Assembly (NCBI RefSeq): GCF_008369915.1
Contig: NZ_VSRN01000001.1
Location: 3,220,501-3,284,500 of the forward strand
Direction: 5' to 3'
Length of the DNA: 64,000 nucleotides
DNA from: Dyadobacter sp. UC 10
Lineage (GTDB): Bacteria > Bacteroidota > Bacteroidia > Cytophagales > Spirosomataceae
In this document: piece by piece, positions 62,344 through 64,000 of the stretch
How positions within the stretch are numbered: position 1 is the first letter of the stretch
Layout: each line of letters opens with the position of its first letter
Translations under genes and position numbers: made by a program
The notes under the pieces: model-generated
What the model was told of the DNA's origin: nothing
Database searches by the model: none
The model's input: the letters and a program-made list of their open reading frames with translations, nothing else

Positions 62344-63424
62344 GTTCTGCCGGTTTTGGCTGGCCGGTGATCAGGTCTTCCAAAGTCTCAATCCAGATAT
62401 CGCTGTCATTGAGACTTTCTACAAGCTGCCAGTGCTGGCCACCTTCTTTCTCAAACAGCTCCTTATACTCTTCACCGACTTCGATGGTTGTTTCCAAACA
62501 ATCGGCCACGAAAGACGGAGAAAATGCAAGCACATTCTTCACTCCCTTTTTGGTCAGCTCAGGAATCACTTCGTCTGTGTAAGGTTTGATCCATGGCGTT
62601 TTGCCCAGGCGTGACTGGAAGCAGGTCGTGTATTTTCCTTCTGGTATCCCTAACGCTTTTACCAGCAATCTTGTGGTCTCGTAACTCTGAGCGCGGTAAC
62701 AATGCTGGTTACGGTGATCAAGCTGGTTGCAGCATTCTCCAAACTGGCAGAAACTTCCGGTAACATCTCCTTTTGTAATCTGCCGCTCAGGCAGCCCATG
62801 GTAGCTGAATACAAAGTGATCATATTCATGCGCAGCCATGTGTTTTTTTCCTAAGTCAGCAAATCCCTGAATAAATTTAGGGTGATCCAAAAAACGGTTA
62901 ACAAAACGGATTTCAGGCAATACTTCCCAATCCTGTACTACCCGCATAACTTCTTTATAAACAGAACCCGTTGAAGCAGAGGCGTACTGGGGGAAGAATG
63001 GTACAACAATGATCTCGGAAAAGCAATGTTTGCGAAGGCCATTTAATGCGCCCTCAATGCTTGGGCTCTGGTAACGCATGGCGAGCTCCACCACATAGTC
63101 GTCGCCCAGGGCTTTCTGCAATTTTTCTTTTACTGAAAATCCATAAATTTTAAGCGGAGACCCCTCGGGCCGCCAGAGTTGCTTGTATACTTTGGCTGAT
63201 TTCGGCGCCCTGAAAGGAGCGATGATCAGGTTGATCAGAAACCATCTGTTTAAATAAGGAATATCGATCACCCTTTCGTCCATCAAAAACTGGCGCAGGT
63301 ATTTGCGAACATCCGGCACCGATGGGCTATCCGGCGTTCCGAGGTTTACAATGAGAACACCTGTTTTTTTAATTGATTTTGCAGACGTTGAAGCAGTTGG
63401 CTGTGCCAGGATATCAGTATTCAT
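62333..63424 (-). CDS. hemH: Ferrochelatase
   Basis: A 363-residue enzyme inserting ferrous iron into protoporphyrin IX. Motifs: VLIVNLGTPDSP, VIVVPFFPQYASASTGS-type strand, the catalytic His in FSYHGLPERQ, and FQSRLGKTPWIKPYTDEVIPEL. Cysteines in FCQFGECCNQLDHRNQHCYRAQ recall the Cys-rich insertion of some ferrochelatases. About 25 N-terminal residues precede the conserved core. It converges with the cysteine desulfurase gene and overlaps it by 11 bases. Confidence 0.95.
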   Translation of the reverse strand: MNTDILAQPTASTSAKSIKKTGVLIVNLGTPDSPSVPDVRKYLRQFLMDERVIDIPYLNRWFLINLIIAPFRAPKSAKVYKQLWRPEGSPLKIYGFSVKEKLQKALGDDYVVELAMRYQSPSIEGALNGLRKHCFSEIIVVPFFPQYASASTGSVYKEVMRVVQDWEVLPEIRFVNRFLDHPKFIQGFADLGKKHMAAHEYDHFVFSYHGLPERQITKGDVTGSFCQFGECCNQLDHRNQHCYRAQSYETTRLLVKALGIPEGKYTTCFQSRLGKTPWIKPYTDEVIPELTKKGVKNVLAFSPSFVADCLETTIEVGEEYKELFEKEGGQHWQLVESLNDSDIWIETLEDLITGQPKPAELKA

Positions 63425-63509
63425 TATTGGTATTGAGTCAAATCCGGTAGTACTATTGAATAAATGTTTCCGGAGTTTTAAAAGTTCGAATTTGCAAGTA
63501 TGATTATGA

Positions 63510-64000
63510 TCACATTCCGAGCAAAATCTCCTTCAAAGCAGCCTGTGCCGACCATTCGCGATTGGCGGCCTGCTCAATTACGATGGATCTTGGTCCGTCG
63601 AGCACTTCGTCCGCTACCTTCATATTCCGGCGCAGCGGAAGGCAATGCATGAATTTTCCATTGTCGGTCAGTGCCATTTTTGCCTCGTTGATCATCCACG
63701 ACGGATCATCAGTAAGTACCTGTCCGTAGCTTTGGTATGACGACCAGTTTTTACCATATACAAAATCAGCTCCTTCCAATGCCTTGTTTTGATCGTAAAT
63801 CACCTGGCCTTTTCCTACGAATTCCGGTGCCAGGTCGTAGCCTTCCGGGTGGGTGATGACCAGCTCCACATCCATTGGGTTCATCCATTCGCAGAAAGAG
63901 TTGGCCACGGCTTGCGGTAATGCCTTAAAATGGGGCAGCCAGGTCAATACCACTTTTGGGCGCTGCTTTATTTTAAATTCTTCAATCGTAATACAATCTG
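63510..64000 (-). CDS. argF': N-acyl-ornithine carbamoyltransferase (N-terminal part outside window)
   Basis: The C-terminal 162 or so residues of a carbamoyltransferase; the frame stays open to the last base, with an internal GTG at 63953 that is not the real start. Visible: VVLTWLPHFKALPQAVANSF, HPEGYDLAPEFV, ADFVYGKNWSSYQSYG, and the HCLPLRRNMKVADEVLDG signature. The pattern matches the N-acetyl- or N-succinyl-ornithine transcarbamylases of Bacteroidota rather than ordinary ArgF. It supplies carbamoyl-group transfer in arginine synthesis, using carbamoyl phosphate from CarAB; carA is in this window. Confidence 0.85.
   Translation of the reverse strand, partial: DCITIEEFKIKQRPKVVLTWLPHFKALPQAVANSFCEWMNPMDVELVITHPEGYDLAPEFVGKGQVIYDQNKALEGADFVYGKNWSSYQSYGQVLTDDPSWMINEAKMALTDNGKFMHCLPLRRNMKVADEVLDGPRSIVIEQAANREWSAQAALKEILLGM

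Overview
The window looks like a chromosomal segment of a Bacteroidota organism of the Cytophagales type (Dyadobacter/Spirosoma-like; my inference from gene content and order, not a database match). Support: the S10-spc-alpha ribosomal block runs through rpoA-rplQ into carA; several genes carry the Bacteroidota -7 box TAnnTTTG; Shine-Dalgarno sequences are mostly absent; there are TonB-dependent receptor/DUF4249 genes, an SDR-type threonine dehydrogenase, a class I cysteine desulfurase, and an ornithine carbamoyltransferase of the N-acyl-ornithine type. No rRNA, tRNA, CRISPR array, prophage, transposase or integrase was seen.

Layout. 1-11.8 kb: translation and transcription operon, rpsC (cut by the window edge) to rplQ, including secY, map, infA and rpmJ, with an internal promoter candidate before rpsH and a very strong hairpin terminator between rpsD and rpoA. 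11.8-19.1 kb: carA, a secreted rhodanese-thioredoxin fusion, eno, an FtsB/DivIC-like gene, gpmI, a lipoprotein and a membrane-anchored coiled-coil protein. 19.1-24.6 kb: ppk2, rdgB, an FKBP lipoprotein, nrnA, ndk, a fasciclin lipoprotein and a DUF1080 protein. 24.8-27.0 kb: a two-component system whose LytS-type kinase carries an N-terminal pentapeptide-repeat domain. 27.3-32.0 kb: uppS-bamA-skp-skp envelope biogenesis operon. 32.2-41.8 kb: secreted Ig-like protein, lspA, proline dehydrogenase, DAHP synthase/chorismate mutase, SGNH hydrolase, tdk, an uncharacterised protein, HMG-CoA lyase and a sugar-nucleotide epimerase. 42.0-49.1 kb: a four-gene outer-membrane operon (secreted unknown, TonB receptor with STN domain, DUF4249 lipoprotein, MG2/plug-like protein). 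49.1-52.0 kb: an Lrp regulator divergent from tdh-kbl (threonine to glycine). 52.1-59.5 kb: transglutaminase, YceI, a ceramidase-like/oxidoreductase/thioesterase run, a HerA-like ATPase and an orphan Alpha-E protein. 59.7-64.0 kb: glmM, cysteine desulfurase, ferrochelatase and the C-terminal part of an ornithine carbamoyltransferase.

Most of the window is housekeeping. The least explained items are the pentapeptide-repeat sensor kinase, the four-gene TonB/DUF4249/MG2 operon, and a pair of long homopurine inverted repeats (40.6 kb and 52.0 kb) that share an identical 17-mer and each run up to a stop codon. Convergent genes here often share hairpin terminators, two of which extend into coding sequence.
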